Assembly (NCBI GenBank): GCA_963697365.1
Contig: CAVONT010000016.1
Span: 62,001 to 126,000 of the forward strand
Origin: CAIXZV01 sp963697365
GTDB taxonomy: Bacteria > Chloroflexota > Limnocylindria > Limnocylindrales > CSP1-4
Reading direction: 5' to 3'
DNA: 64,000 bases
Below are positions 27,531-35,884 of the stretch, piece after piece. The position numbers were made by a program, and so were the translations under genes. Under the pieces are notes generated by a model. It saw only the letters and a program-made list of their open reading frames with translations, ran no database searches and was not told the origin of the DNA. Each line of letters begins with the position of its first letter. Within the stretch, counting starts at the first letter, position 1.

Positions 27531-27843
27531 CGTCCAGCCCGTGCCGCCGGTGACCCGAACGTCATTGACGGCCCCGACGGCGTTGACCGGGCCGGCGCAG
27601 CCTGGTGGTCGCGCACCGCCGTCCGCCGCGAGCGGATTCCACCAGGCGGTCGAACGATGCACCAGGCGTGCCGGATTGGCGTCGTGCGACCGATCCGTGC
27701 GCCGCCAGGGCACGCGGGCGCTCGAGATTCGCGTCGTGCCACGGATCCGTGCGCTCCGCCGCACCCAGCGGTCGCCGGGCGGGAATCGGGACGGGCGTCC
27801 ACCCGCCAAACGCAGCTGGTGAGGCGGGTAGACTCGGTGCCAG
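27509..27843. other. 335-nt intergenic region with a 29-nt direct repeat pair
   Basis: No supportable gene. Two copies of a 29-nt sequence, at 27674-27702 and 27726-27754, agree at 26 positions; the three differences are all C/G exchanges. Each has the core GCGTCGTGC and GATCCGTGCGC. The copies are 52 nt apart, about five helical turns, so binding of a regulator is possible. The right edge carries the TAGACT -10 of the next gene. Confidence 0.5.
27829..27834 (+). promoter_or_regulatory. -10 element of the 27844 gene, near-leaderless
   Basis: TAGACT ends 9 nt before the ATG at 27844, with no Shine-Dalgarno sequence in between. Confidence 0.5.
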
Positions 27844-28218
27844 ATGGAGACCCGGGACCGGATCGCCAACCTCGTCCTGCTCGCCCTCGCGCTCGTCGCC
27901 TGGGTGCTGGTCGGCGTCCTCGTCACGACCAGGGACCCGTACGCGGACCCGATCGCTGGCTTCGTGGGCGCACTGCTGATCGGGACCGCCGTCGGACTGA
28001 CCACGGCCCCGCTTGCCTGGCTCGTCGTCTTCGCCCGGCATCGCCGGATCGCCTACCAGGGCGACTGGGCCCGGGCCGGCCGCCGTGGCGCCTGGGTCGG
28101 CCTGTTTGCGACCGCCATCGTCGTCCTGCGGCTCGTGGACGCCTTCCAGCTGCCGATCCTCCTGTTCCTCGCAGCCATCTTCGTCGTGGCGGAGATCGCC
28201 CTCTCCGCCGAACGCTAG
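27844..28218 (+). CDS. Small membrane protein with four helices (124 aa)
   Basis: Four hydrophobic segments: about 8-28, 38-62, 80-97 and 100-118. A short basic loop (FARHRRIAYQGDWARAGRRG) lies between the second and third, so the termini are probably on the inside. No enzyme motif and no known family. It precedes the M20 hydrolase by 10 nt and so may be co-transcribed with it. A -10 hexamer 9 nt before the ATG suggests a leaderless start. Confidence 0.6.
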   Translation: METRDRIANLVLLALALVAWVLVGVLVTTRDPYADPIAGFVGALLIGTAVGLTTAPLAWLVVFARHRRIAYQGDWARAGRRGAWVGLFATAIVVLRLVDAFQLPILLFLAAIFVVAEIALSAER

Positions 28219-28228
28219 GAGTGGACCC

Positions 28229-29440
28229 GTGCCTGAGCTGCTGACCACCGCCACCACGCCTGCTGGGCCGTTCGCCATGGAGAAGGCGGCAGCAACCGCC
28301 GCGGTCCTGGCGGCCAGGGACGAGATCCTGGACCTGAGCCACCGGATCCACGCGAACCCGGAGCCCGCCTTCGAGGAGGTCAAGGCCGCCGCCTGGGTCG
28401 CCGAGGCGATCGCCCGCCACGGGTACAAGGTCGAGGCGCCTGCGGGCTCGCTCGCCACCGCCGTCCGTGGCCGCGTCACCGGCGGCAAGGGCGCCGACGG
28501 CCCGCGCATCGCCGTCCTCGCCGAGTACGACGCGCTCCCGGGCCTCGGCCACGGCTGCGGCCACAACACGATGGCCGCCTCGGGCGTGGGTGCGGCCATC
28601 GCCCTCGCGGCCATCCGCGACCAGTGGGCCGGCGAGGTCGTGTTCCTGGGCACTCCGGCCGAGGAGCGGGGGAGCGGCAAGGACTTCATGCTCAACGACG
28701 GCCTCTTCGAGGGTGTCGACGCCGCGCTCCTGTTCCACCCCTCCGACATCGACCGGGTCGAGATCGCCCCCCTCGCGTCCGAGGACGTCACCGTCGTCTT
28801 CACCGGCCTCCAGAGCCACGCGGCCTCAGACCCGTGGCTGGGCAGGAACGCCCTCGACGCGATGATCCAGCTCTTCGTCAGCGTCGGCATGTGGCGCCAG
28901 CAGCTCCCGACCCACACCCGCGTCCACGGGATCATCCAGGAGGGCGGGACCGCCGCCAACATCATCCCGGACCGCACCCGCGCCTGGTTCATGATCCGCA
29001 GCGCCGACAAGGCCTACTACGAGGTGATGAAGGCGCGATTCCAGGATCTCTGCAAGGCCGCCGCCCTCGCGACCGACTGCCAGGTCAGCGTCGAGTTCTC
29101 CGGCTGGGCCTGCACGATGAAGAACAACCAGGTCCTGGCCAACCTGTGGCGCGCGAACAGCGCGCCGTACGGCATCCACGACCACGGCATCGACCTCGAG
29201 GCCGGCTCCACGGACATGGCCAACGTCTCATGGGCCGTCCCGTCGATCCACCCGACGCTCACCATCACCGAGCAGCGGACCCCCGGCCACTCGACCGAGT
29301 TCCGCGACGCCGCGGCCCGCCCCTTCGCCGACAACACGGTCCTCCTGGCCGCCAGCCTCGTCGCCCAGACCGCGCTCGACCTGCTCCTCGACCCCGCGAA
29401 GGTCGAAGCCGCCTGGGCGGAGTTCCACAGCGAGGACTGA
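28229..29440 (+). CDS. M20-family amidohydrolase (AbgB/aminoacylase-like)
   Basis: 403 residues. Metal-binding segments typical of M20D enzymes are visible: AEYDALPGLGHGCGHNTM (about 97-115), GTPAEERGSGKDFML and later THTRVHGIIQEGG and ARAWFMIRS in the lid domain. It resembles AbgB, the subunit of p-aminobenzoyl-glutamate hydrolase, and N-acyl amino acid amidohydrolases. No signal peptide is present. The GTG at 28229 has GGAG 7-10 nt upstream and starts 10 nt after the small membrane gene. Agmatinase follows, so a role in amide-nitrogen or polyamine-related metabolism is possible but unproven. Confidence 0.8.
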   Translation: MPELLTTATTPAGPFAMEKAAATAAVLAARDEILDLSHRIHANPEPAFEEVKAAAWVAEAIARHGYKVEAPAGSLATAVRGRVTGGKGADGPRIAVLAEYDALPGLGHGCGHNTMAASGVGAAIALAAIRDQWAGEVVFLGTPAEERGSGKDFMLNDGLFEGVDAALLFHPSDIDRVEIAPLASEDVTVVFTGLQSHAASDPWLGRNALDAMIQLFVSVGMWRQQLPTHTRVHGIIQEGGTAANIIPDRTRAWFMIRSADKAYYEVMKARFQDLCKAAALATDCQVSVEFSGWACTMKNNQVLANLWRANSAPYGIHDHGIDLEAGSTDMANVSWAVPSIHPTLTITEQRTPGHSTEFRDAAARPFADNTVLLAASLVAQTALDLLLDPAKVEAAWAEFHSED

Positions 29441-29545
29441 TCGCCCCAGGTCCACCCTCCACCCGGTACGATGCCCGGCGGCGCGCCCCGCCGGGCGGTG
29501 GACCCGAACTGGCGGCGCACTCCCGCACCCGGCGAGGTGATCCCA

Positions 29546-30613
29546 GTGGCCGAGCGCCCGCACGACCAGGACGTCGATTTCGCCGCCCGCAACGGCTGGG
29601 ACCAGCCGTACGAGGCGTTCGACGAGTACGACCTGCCCACCTACGTCGGCATGCCGACCTTCCACAAGCTGCCGTACGTGACCGACCCGGCCGAGATCCG
29701 GGCCCGCAACGTGGACGTCGCGATCATCGGCGCGCCGTTCGACGACGGCGCCAGCCACCGGCCGGGGGCGCGGTTCGGACCGCGGGCCATCCGCGAGGCG
29801 CAGTACTCCTCCGGTTCGATCCACTCCCTCCAGCTGATGGGCGTCGAGCCACTCGACATCCTCACCGTGGTGGACGCGGGCGACGCGAACATCATCCCGT
29901 CCTGGATCGAGCGGTCCCACACCTTCATCTACCGCAAGGTCCACGACGTCGCCTCGACCGGGGCGATCCCGATCGTGCTCGGCGGCGACCACTCCATCAC
30001 CTGGCCGTCGGCCACCGCGGTCGCGGAGGTGCGCAGGCCCGGCTCCATCGGCATCGTCCACTTCGACGCCCACGCGGACACCGCCAACGACGTCTTCGGC
30101 GTGCTCGCGAGCCACGGGACCCCGATGCGCCGGCTCATCGAGAGTGGCGCGGTCAAGGGCCGCAACTTCGTCCAGGTCGGCCTGCGCGGCTACTGGCCCC
30201 CGGTCGAGACGTTCGAGTGGATGAAGGAGCACGAGCTGCGCTGGCACCTCATGCGCGAGGTGGAGGAGCGCGGCGCCGAAGCCGTGATCGACGATGCCAT
30301 CGCCGAGGCGCTCGATGGTCCGGACGCGATCTACATCTCGGTGGACATCGATGTCATCGACCCGGGCTCGGCGCCCGGCACCGGCACCCCCGAGCCCGGC
30401 GGCCTCCTGCCGCGGGAGCTGCTGCGGGCGGTCCGGCGGATCGCCGGTGCCGTCGAGATCGCGGGCATGGACATCGTCGAGGTCAGCCCGCCCTACGACC
30501 ACGCCGAGGTGACGGCGATGGCCGCCAACCGCGTGGCCCTCGAGGTGATCAGCGCCCTCGCCGCCAAGCGCCAGGCCGGCGCGACCATCCGTTTCGAGCG
30601 CCCGGGGCGCTAG
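29546..30613 (+). CDS. speB: Agmatinase/ureohydrolase family protein
   Basis: 355 residues from the GTG at 29546, which has an exact anti-16S match GAGGTGATC 4-12 nt upstream. Binuclear manganese motifs of ureohydrolases: GGDHS (about 146-150), HFDAHADT (about 172-179) and SVDIDVIDPGSAPGT (about 265-280). Family members cleave agmatine, guanidinobutyrate or related guanidino compounds to release urea. The substrate-specific loop differs between members, so agmatine is the likely but not certain substrate. The N terminus is about 40 residues longer than in E. coli SpeB. A TACGAT hexamer at 29467-29472 could be its -10. Confidence 0.85.
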   Translation: MAERPHDQDVDFAARNGWDQPYEAFDEYDLPTYVGMPTFHKLPYVTDPAEIRARNVDVAIIGAPFDDGASHRPGARFGPRAIREAQYSSGSIHSLQLMGVEPLDILTVVDAGDANIIPSWIERSHTFIYRKVHDVASTGAIPIVLGGDHSITWPSATAVAEVRRPGSIGIVHFDAHADTANDVFGVLASHGTPMRRLIESGAVKGRNFVQVGLRGYWPPVETFEWMKEHELRWHLMREVEERGAEAVIDDAIAEALDGPDAIYISVDIDVIDPGSAPGTGTPEPGGLLPRELLRAVRRIAGAVEIAGMDIVEVSPPYDHAEVTAMAANRVALEVISALAAKRQAGATIRFERPGR

Positions 30614-30629
30614 GAAGGCACGCCCAGCC

Positions 30630-31409
30630 ATGCCCGAAGCTCCGGCGGCCGCCCTCGCCCGCCTCTACGACCTGGACCTGTCGGAGGATCCAGGCGACCT
30701 CGACCTCCTGGTGGCCCTGGCTGCCCGCTCCGGCGGGCCGGTCCTCGAGCTGGCCGTGGGGTCGGGCCGCCTCGCGATCCCGCTTGCGCGGGAGGGGTTC
30801 GAGGTCACGGGCGTCGACCTCGACCAGGCGATGCTGGCGCGTGCCCGCCGGCTGGCCGATGCAGCCGGCCGCTCCGTCGCCCGGCGCGTGCGTCTCGTGG
30901 AGGGCGACGCGCGCTCCGTCCGCCTGCCCGACGCGGGGGAGTTCGGCCTCGCCTGCATCCCGCTCAACTCGATCTTCCTGATGGGGTCCCGCGCCGACCA
31001 GGCCGCGGCCGTCGCGACGCTGGCCGCGCACCTCGGACCTGGCGGCCTCGCGATGGTGGACGCGTGGCTGCCCGAGGCGGAGGACCTCGCCCGCTACGAT
31101 GGACGCCTGGTGCTCGAGTGGGTCCGGACCGATCCCGAGACCGGCCACGAGGTGACGAAGACCGGGAGTGCCATCTACGACGCCGCTTCCTCGACCGTGC
31201 GCCTGACCACGATCTTCGAGGAGGGACGTCCCGGCGAGGCCCCCGTCCGCTGGGTCCGCATGGACCGGCTGCGCCTCGTGTCCGCGGACGACCTCGTCGA
31301 CATGGCGGAGGCCGCGGGGCTGGAGATCGAGACCCTCGCGGGCGACTACGAGCTGGGCGACATCGGCCCGGGCGCCGAGCGCGCCGTCCTGGTGGCCCGC
31401 AAGCCGTAG
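30630..31409 (+). CDS. Class I SAM-dependent methyltransferase
   Basis: 259 residues. Motif I at about 39-50 (VLELAVGSGRLA), acidic motif II end (VTGVDLDQAML), then EGDARSVRLPDAGEFGLACIPLNSIFLM for motifs III/IV. The C-terminal half has an open beta pattern (TTIFEEGRPGEAPVRWVRMDRLRL) like many Methyltransf_25 proteins. Substrate unknown. It lies 16 nt after the agmatinase gene and likely shares its transcript. Confidence 0.8.
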   Translation: MPEAPAAALARLYDLDLSEDPGDLDLLVALAARSGGPVLELAVGSGRLAIPLAREGFEVTGVDLDQAMLARARRLADAAGRSVARRVRLVEGDARSVRLPDAGEFGLACIPLNSIFLMGSRADQAAAVATLAAHLGPGGLAMVDAWLPEAEDLARYDGRLVLEWVRTDPETGHEVTKTGSAIYDAASSTVRLTTIFEEGRPGEAPVRWVRMDRLRLVSADDLVDMAEAAGLEIETLAGDYELGDIGPGAERAVLVARKP

Positions 31410-31425
31410 CCCGGGCGCGAGGTGG

Positions 31426-31431
31426 TATCGT
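31426..31431 (+). promoter_or_regulatory. -10 element of the first cpaE-like gene, leaderless
   Basis: TATCGT ends 8 nt before the ATG at 31440. No Shine-Dalgarno sequence is seen in between. Confidence 0.45.
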
Positions 31432-31439
31432 CGCGAACC

Positions 31440-32579
31440 ATGGCCGACCAGATCCGCCTGCTCGTCGTCGAGGACGTCCCGCAGGTGGCGCAGTACATCC
31501 GCGGACTGCTGAACTCGCAGTCCGTCATCAAGCTGCTCGATGTCGTCTCGGACGGCAGCAAGGTGCTGAACCTGGTCAACCAGCTGCGCCCGGACGTCAT
31601 CCTCGTGGACGGCCTCCTCCAGGGTCGCCTCAAGGGCATGAACCTGGTCGCCCAGCTCAACCAGTCCGGCCTAGGCGTCCCGGTCATCGTGCTCACGGTG
31701 CCCCAGCAGCCGGTCGCCGTCGACCCGTACAACGGCGTCCACGCCGTCCTCGGCATGCCCTTCACCGGGTACGAGCTGGTCAACGGCGTCCAGCGCGTGC
31801 ACGAGGTCGCGCGCACCTCGGATGCGCTGGGATCGGCGCGGATGGTGTCGCTCTTCGCGCCCAAGGGTGGCGTCGGGAAGACGACCCTCGCCTTCAACCT
31901 CGCGGTCGCCATCGGCCAGCAGGGCCCGCGCACCGTCCTCGTCGACGGCTCGCTCCAGTTCGGCGACCTGCGTGCCCTGCTCAAGGTTCCGTCCGAGGCC
32001 CCCTCGCTGCTCGACCTGCCGACGGACCGGATCCAGGAGTCGGACCTTGCCGACGTGCTCTGGCGGGACCCGTCCGGCATCGACATCCTCCTCGCGCCGC
32101 CGCGCGTGGAGATGGCCGAGATGGTCACGGTGCGCGATCTCGAGAAGACCCTCTCACTGCTGCGCCGCGTCTACGAGGTGGTGATCGTGGACACGCCCGC
32201 GGTCATCAACGACGTCAACCTCTGCTTCCTCGACGCGTCGGACACGATCCTCGAGATCGTCACGTTCGACTCGACGACGATCCACAGCACGATGGTCATG
32301 GCCGATGCCTTCCGGATGATCGGCTACCCGCCGACGAAGGTGCGCTACCTCATCAACCGGTCGGACTCCACCGGTGGCTTCGACCCCGAGGTGCTCAGCC
32401 GGGCGCTCGGCCGCGTGCCGGAGCACAGCGTGAGCTCGGGCGGGGCGCTCGTCGTGCAGGCCAACAACGAGGGCATCCCGTTCGTCCTCGCGGACCCGTC
32501 GGCGCAGATCAGCCAGGACGTGATCCGCACGGCGAGCGAGCTCATCGGGCGCCCGGTCGCGGCCCCTTCCCGGCGCTAG
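31440..32579 (+). CDS. CpaE/TadZ-like protein: degenerate receiver plus MinD/ParA ATPase
   Basis: 379 residues. Residues 1-120 fold as a receiver domain with acidic pair Glu11/Asp12 and Asp57 as the phospho-acceptor position. The conserved Lys before Pro-Phe is Met106 (LGMPF), so phospho-signalling may be lost. The ATPase domain has a complete deviant Walker A (PKGGVGKTTLAFN, about 141-150), the switch region DGSLQFGDLRALL and VVIVDTPAVIND. CpaE/TadZ proteins localise type IVc pilus (Tad) machines to the pole; no other tad gene is in the window. A second paralogue is at 57965 with the opposite pattern of intact motifs. Confidence 0.85.
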   Translation: MADQIRLLVVEDVPQVAQYIRGLLNSQSVIKLLDVVSDGSKVLNLVNQLRPDVILVDGLLQGRLKGMNLVAQLNQSGLGVPVIVLTVPQQPVAVDPYNGVHAVLGMPFTGYELVNGVQRVHEVARTSDALGSARMVSLFAPKGGVGKTTLAFNLAVAIGQQGPRTVLVDGSLQFGDLRALLKVPSEAPSLLDLPTDRIQESDLADVLWRDPSGIDILLAPPRVEMAEMVTVRDLEKTLSLLRRVYEVVIVDTPAVINDVNLCFLDASDTILEIVTFDSTTIHSTMVMADAFRMIGYPPTKVRYLINRSDSTGGFDPEVLSRALGRVPEHSVSSGGALVVQANNEGIPFVLADPSAQISQDVIRTASELIGRPVAAPSRR

Positions 32580-32598
32580 CCAGGGGACTGCGGCACCC

Positions 32599-33534
32599 GT
32601 GTCCGATCCGCGGCCCATCGGTGTCTTCGACTCGGGCGTCGGCGGGCTGACCGTCCTGCGCGAGATCCTGCGCCGGACACCGCACGAATCCACGATCTAC
32701 CTTGGCGACAACGCGCGGGCCCCGTACGGCGTGCGGACCGACGACGAGGTCCGCCGCTTCTCGATGGAGGCGCTCGACGAGCTCGCCAAGCGGGATGTCA
32801 AGGCGCTTGTGGTCGCCTGCAACACGTCGACGGCCGTCGCCCTGCGCGACCTGCGCGTCCGGTACGACCTGCCGGTCCTGGGTGTCGTGCGGCCCGGTGC
32901 CGCAGCCGCCGCGCTCGCCACCCGCAACCGTCGGGTGGGCGTGATCGCCACGCCGGCGACCGTTCGATCCCACGCCTACTTCAACGCGATCAAGGACGAG
33001 AACCCTGCGGTCGAGGTGTACGAGCACGCCACGCCGCGGTTCGTGCCCATGGTCGAGGCGGGCATCCTGTCCGGCGCGGAGCTCGAGGCCATCGTCGAGG
33101 AGGAGCTTGCGCCGCTCCTCGGGGAGCGCGATGGGGCAGGGGAGTTCGTCTTCCCGCGGCCGCTGTCGGCCAAGATCGACACCCTGCTCCTGGGTTGCAC
33201 GCACTACCCGTTGCTGCGCCCGATCCTGACCGCCTCCGTCGGCGACCGCGTCGCGATCGTGGACTCCGCCACTGCCACGGCGGCAACGCTTGCCGAGCTG
33301 CTGTCCGTCAATGGCCTCGAGGCCCCCGGGACGACACGCGGCACGGCCGCCGACCCGGGCGCCGCGGGCCACTCACGTCCGGCCGAGACGTACGGCGACC
33401 CGCCGACGCACGTGCAGCTGACCACCGGCGACGTGGAGCGCTTCCGGGAGATCGCCTCGCGGATGTTCGGCGAGGCGTTCCCCGATGTCGATGCCGTAGA
33501 GCTCGGGACCCTGGAGCCGGGGGCGACGGGCTGA
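32599..33534 (+). CDS. murI: Glutamate racemase
   Basis: 311 residues, GTG start. N-terminal GVFDSGVGGLTVLREI, YLGDNARAPYG, first catalytic Cys74 (VVACNTSTA) and second catalytic Cys200 (LLLGCTHYPLL) are all in place. The enzyme makes D-glutamate for peptidoglycan. A roughly 30-residue Gly/Ala/Pro-rich insertion sits near residues 240-270, longer than in most MurI proteins. The stop overlaps the next ATG (TGATG). The rule of one racemase per genome fits with the SEDS/PBP/MurJ set in this window. Confidence 0.93.
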   Translation: MSDPRPIGVFDSGVGGLTVLREILRRTPHESTIYLGDNARAPYGVRTDDEVRRFSMEALDELAKRDVKALVVACNTSTAVALRDLRVRYDLPVLGVVRPGAAAAALATRNRRVGVIATPATVRSHAYFNAIKDENPAVEVYEHATPRFVPMVEAGILSGAELEAIVEEELAPLLGERDGAGEFVFPRPLSAKIDTLLLGCTHYPLLRPILTASVGDRVAIVDSATATAATLAELLSVNGLEAPGTTRGTAADPGAAGHSRPAETYGDPPTHVQLTTGDVERFREIASRMFGEAFPDVDAVELGTLEPGATG

Positions 33535-34769
33535 TGCCGGCCGAGGAGCCGCCCCAGCGGCGGGGAGGGCCCATCTCCGGCGACCGACTCTGGCAGGTCG
33601 GGTTCGTGGTGGGGTCCGTGCTGGGCGCCGCGGTGACGGTCGCAGGCCGCCAGATGGAGCGCAGCGCGCGCAACGCGGGCCTCGTGGACTGGCGCCGCGT
33701 GGAGGACATCGCGATCGCCCGGCTCCGCTCCGCGCCCGGCTCGCTGACCGCGGCGGAGCTTCGCGCGTCCGAGGCCGACTACGCGGCGGCGATGGCGCGC
33801 GTCGTCCCCGCCCTGTCCGCCCATCTCGAGACGGATCTGCCGGGCGTCGTGGACCGCGTGGCGGTGGTGGACCGGGCCGGCTGGGTCCGCGCCAACACGG
33901 CGGCCTTCGCAGGCCTCATCGGACGCCTGGAGGACGGGCTGCTGGAGCAGATGCTGCCGCCCGGCGCCGGGTTCACCAAGGCGACGCTCACGTATGCGAA
34001 CCGCTGGGTCACCACGCGCCAGGTCGGCCTGCTGCTGGGCTTCATGGGCCAGCGCGTGCAGGGCCAGTACGACATCGCGCTGCTCACGGCAGAGACCACC
34101 CCCGGCCGGCTCCTCTTCGTGGAGGAGAACATCCGCCACACCGCCAAGGTCATGGATGTGCCCCTGGGGCCGTTCCGGACATGGATCGCCCTGCACGAGA
34201 CCACGCACGCGTTCGAGTTCGAGGCGCATCCCTGGCTCCGGCCGTACCTGGCCGAGCGCCTGGAGCGCCAGCTGACGATGTTCTCGGCCGACGTCCGGAC
34301 CCTGGGCCGTGACGCGGTGCGGGCGATCGGCGCGTCGCTCCGCGGCGACAGCCGGGGAGACGACCAGCACTGGATGGAGCGGCTCATGTCCGAGGAGCAG
34401 CGCCGGCTGTTCCGGGAGACGCAGGCGGTGATGGCGCTGCTGGAGGGCTACGGCGACCACGTGATGGACACCGTGGGCAAGGACCTCGTGCCCGGCGTCG
34501 AGCGGATCTCGGCCCGCTTCCACGGCCGTCGCGAGCAGCGCACGCCGTTCGAGCGGGCGATGCTGCGGATCACCGGCATGGACCTCAAGATGGAGCAGTA
34601 CCGTAAGGGCGAGGCATTCGTGGCCGGGATCGAGCGGCTCGCAGGCGCGACGGCGCTGCGCAGGCTCTGGGATGGGCCTGAGACGATGCCGACGCCGGAG
34701 GAGATCGACCGACCGGCCGAATGGGTCCGGCGCATGGGCCTCAACCGGGTCGAAGGAGGCGAGAGGTGA
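33534..34769 (+). CDS. DUF2342 zinc-dependent metalloprotease family protein
   Basis: 411 residues. HETTH at 221-225 inside WIALHETTHAFEFEAHPWLR is the zinc site of this family, which is often annotated as 'coenzyme F420 biosynthesis associated'. A hydrophobic segment near the N terminus (about 20-37) may anchor it. FMGQRVQGQYD, GNVxDVP-like VMDVPLGPFRTW and YGDHVMD are further conserved blocks. The family is almost confined to Actinomycetota and Chloroflexota, which supports the taxonomic guess. No F420 gene is nearby, so that label should not be taken as function. Coupled to murI (TGATG) and to the next gene (GTGA). Confidence 0.85.
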   Translation: MPAEEPPQRRGGPISGDRLWQVGFVVGSVLGAAVTVAGRQMERSARNAGLVDWRRVEDIAIARLRSAPGSLTAAELRASEADYAAAMARVVPALSAHLETDLPGVVDRVAVVDRAGWVRANTAAFAGLIGRLEDGLLEQMLPPGAGFTKATLTYANRWVTTRQVGLLLGFMGQRVQGQYDIALLTAETTPGRLLFVEENIRHTAKVMDVPLGPFRTWIALHETTHAFEFEAHPWLRPYLAERLERQLTMFSADVRTLGRDAVRAIGASLRGDSRGDDQHWMERLMSEEQRRLFRETQAVMALLEGYGDHVMDTVGKDLVPGVERISARFHGRREQRTPFERAMLRITGMDLKMEQYRKGEAFVAGIERLAGATALRRLWDGPETMPTPEEIDRPAEWVRRMGLNRVEGGER

Positions 34770-35830
34770 CCGACGAAGGGATGAGCGGGCCAGGCCCCGG
34801 CGCCGGTCGGGACGGTGTTCCCGCGGCCATCGCGCTGACCCCGATCCTGTCTGCCCGCTACCGGCCCCGCGACCTCGAGACGATCCGCGCCGCGGCGCCC
34901 GGTGCCCGCATCGTCACCATCGGTTTCGACGGGCATGCCGACGGACCGCTCGACGACGTCGAGGTGATGCTCCGAGGCCGCCTGCCCGCCGACCTGTTCG
35001 ATCGGATCCTGGGCCGCGCACCGGCCCTGCGCTGGGTCCATTCGGCGACGGCCGGGGTGGAGCGGGTGCTGACCCCGGCCTCGCGGCAGCGCGGCCTGGC
35101 GATCACGAATGCCCGGGGCGTCTTCAGCCGGCCCGTGGCCGAGTACGTGATGATGATGATCCTGGCCGTGTCCCGGCGGCTCCCGTCGCTGCTGGAGCTC
35201 CAGGCGGAGCGGACCTGGCAGCCGCTCGAGGCCCGTGAGCTGCGCGACGTGACGATCGGGATCGTGGGGCTCGGGTCGCTGGGTCGTGCCGTCGGGGCGC
35301 TCGGCACGGCGTTCGGGTGCCGGGTCGTGGCCACGCGCAAGCGCCCCGAGGCGGGTGGGGCCGCGCACACTGGTGCGGCTGACGAGGCGTATCTCGGCTC
35401 CCTCATGCTGGACCGGGTGCTGCCCCCGGAGCACCTCCCCGAGCTGCTGGCGGAATCGGACTTCGTGGTGCTCGCAGCGCCGCTCACGCCCGACACACAC
35501 GATCTCATCTCGGACGCGGCCATCGCGGCGATGAAGCCCGGTGCCTGGATCATCAACGTCGCGCGCGGTGAGCTCATCGACGAGCGCGCGCTTGCGCGGG
35601 CGATCCGCAGCGGCCGCATCGGCGGTGCCGTGCTGGACACGTTCCGCGAGGAGCCGCTGCCGCCGACGTCGCCCCTGTACGACCTGCCCAACGTGATCCT
35701 GACCCCGCACACGTCGTGGTCGTCGGCGCGCGTGCTGGACCGGTCGGTGGACCTGTTCTGCGACAACCTGCGCCGCTACGCCGAGGGGCGGCCGCTGGTC
35801 AACCTGGTGGACCCGGACGCGGGGTACTGA
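34766..35830 (+). CDS. D-isomer-specific 2-hydroxyacid dehydrogenase
   Basis: 354 residues. NAD-binding GIVGLGSLGRAVG (about 165-177), catalytic Arg in INVARGELIDE, Glu in DTFREEPLP and His in LTPHTSWSS. Substrate domain similar to glyoxylate/hydroxypyruvate or phosphoglycerate dehydrogenase-like enzymes but with an insertion (about 195-225) between the first and second half of the Rossmann domain. Substrate not assignable. GTG start with GAAGGAGG 7-14 nt upstream, overlapping the metalloprotease stop. It is separate in type from serA at 14-15.6 kb (no ACT domain). Confidence 0.85.
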   Translation: MTDEGMSGPGPGAGRDGVPAAIALTPILSARYRPRDLETIRAAAPGARIVTIGFDGHADGPLDDVEVMLRGRLPADLFDRILGRAPALRWVHSATAGVERVLTPASRQRGLAITNARGVFSRPVAEYVMMMILAVSRRLPSLLELQAERTWQPLEARELRDVTIGIVGLGSLGRAVGALGTAFGCRVVATRKRPEAGGAAHTGAADEAYLGSLMLDRVLPPEHLPELLAESDFVVLAAPLTPDTHDLISDAAIAAMKPGAWIINVARGELIDERALARAIRSGRIGGAVLDTFREEPLPPTSPLYDLPNVILTPHTSWSSARVLDRSVDLFCDNLRRYAEGRPLVNLVDPDAGY

Positions 35831-35872
35831 CGCCCGCCGCCAGCCCGGTACCGTCGCCCGCCGCCCGCCCGG

Positions 35873-35878
35873 TACGAT
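35873..35878 (+). promoter_or_regulatory. -10 element of ychF, leaderless
   Basis: TACGAT ends 6 nt before the ATG at 35885, leaving room for transcription start at or next to the A of ATG. Confidence 0.5.
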
Positions 35879-35884
35879 CACGCC

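Noticed and set aside
33534..34769. Annotating the DUF2342 protein as a coenzyme F420 biosynthesis enzyme.
   Set aside because: The label comes from genome-association naming only; the HETTH motif indicates a metalloprotease-like fold and no F420 gene is in the window.
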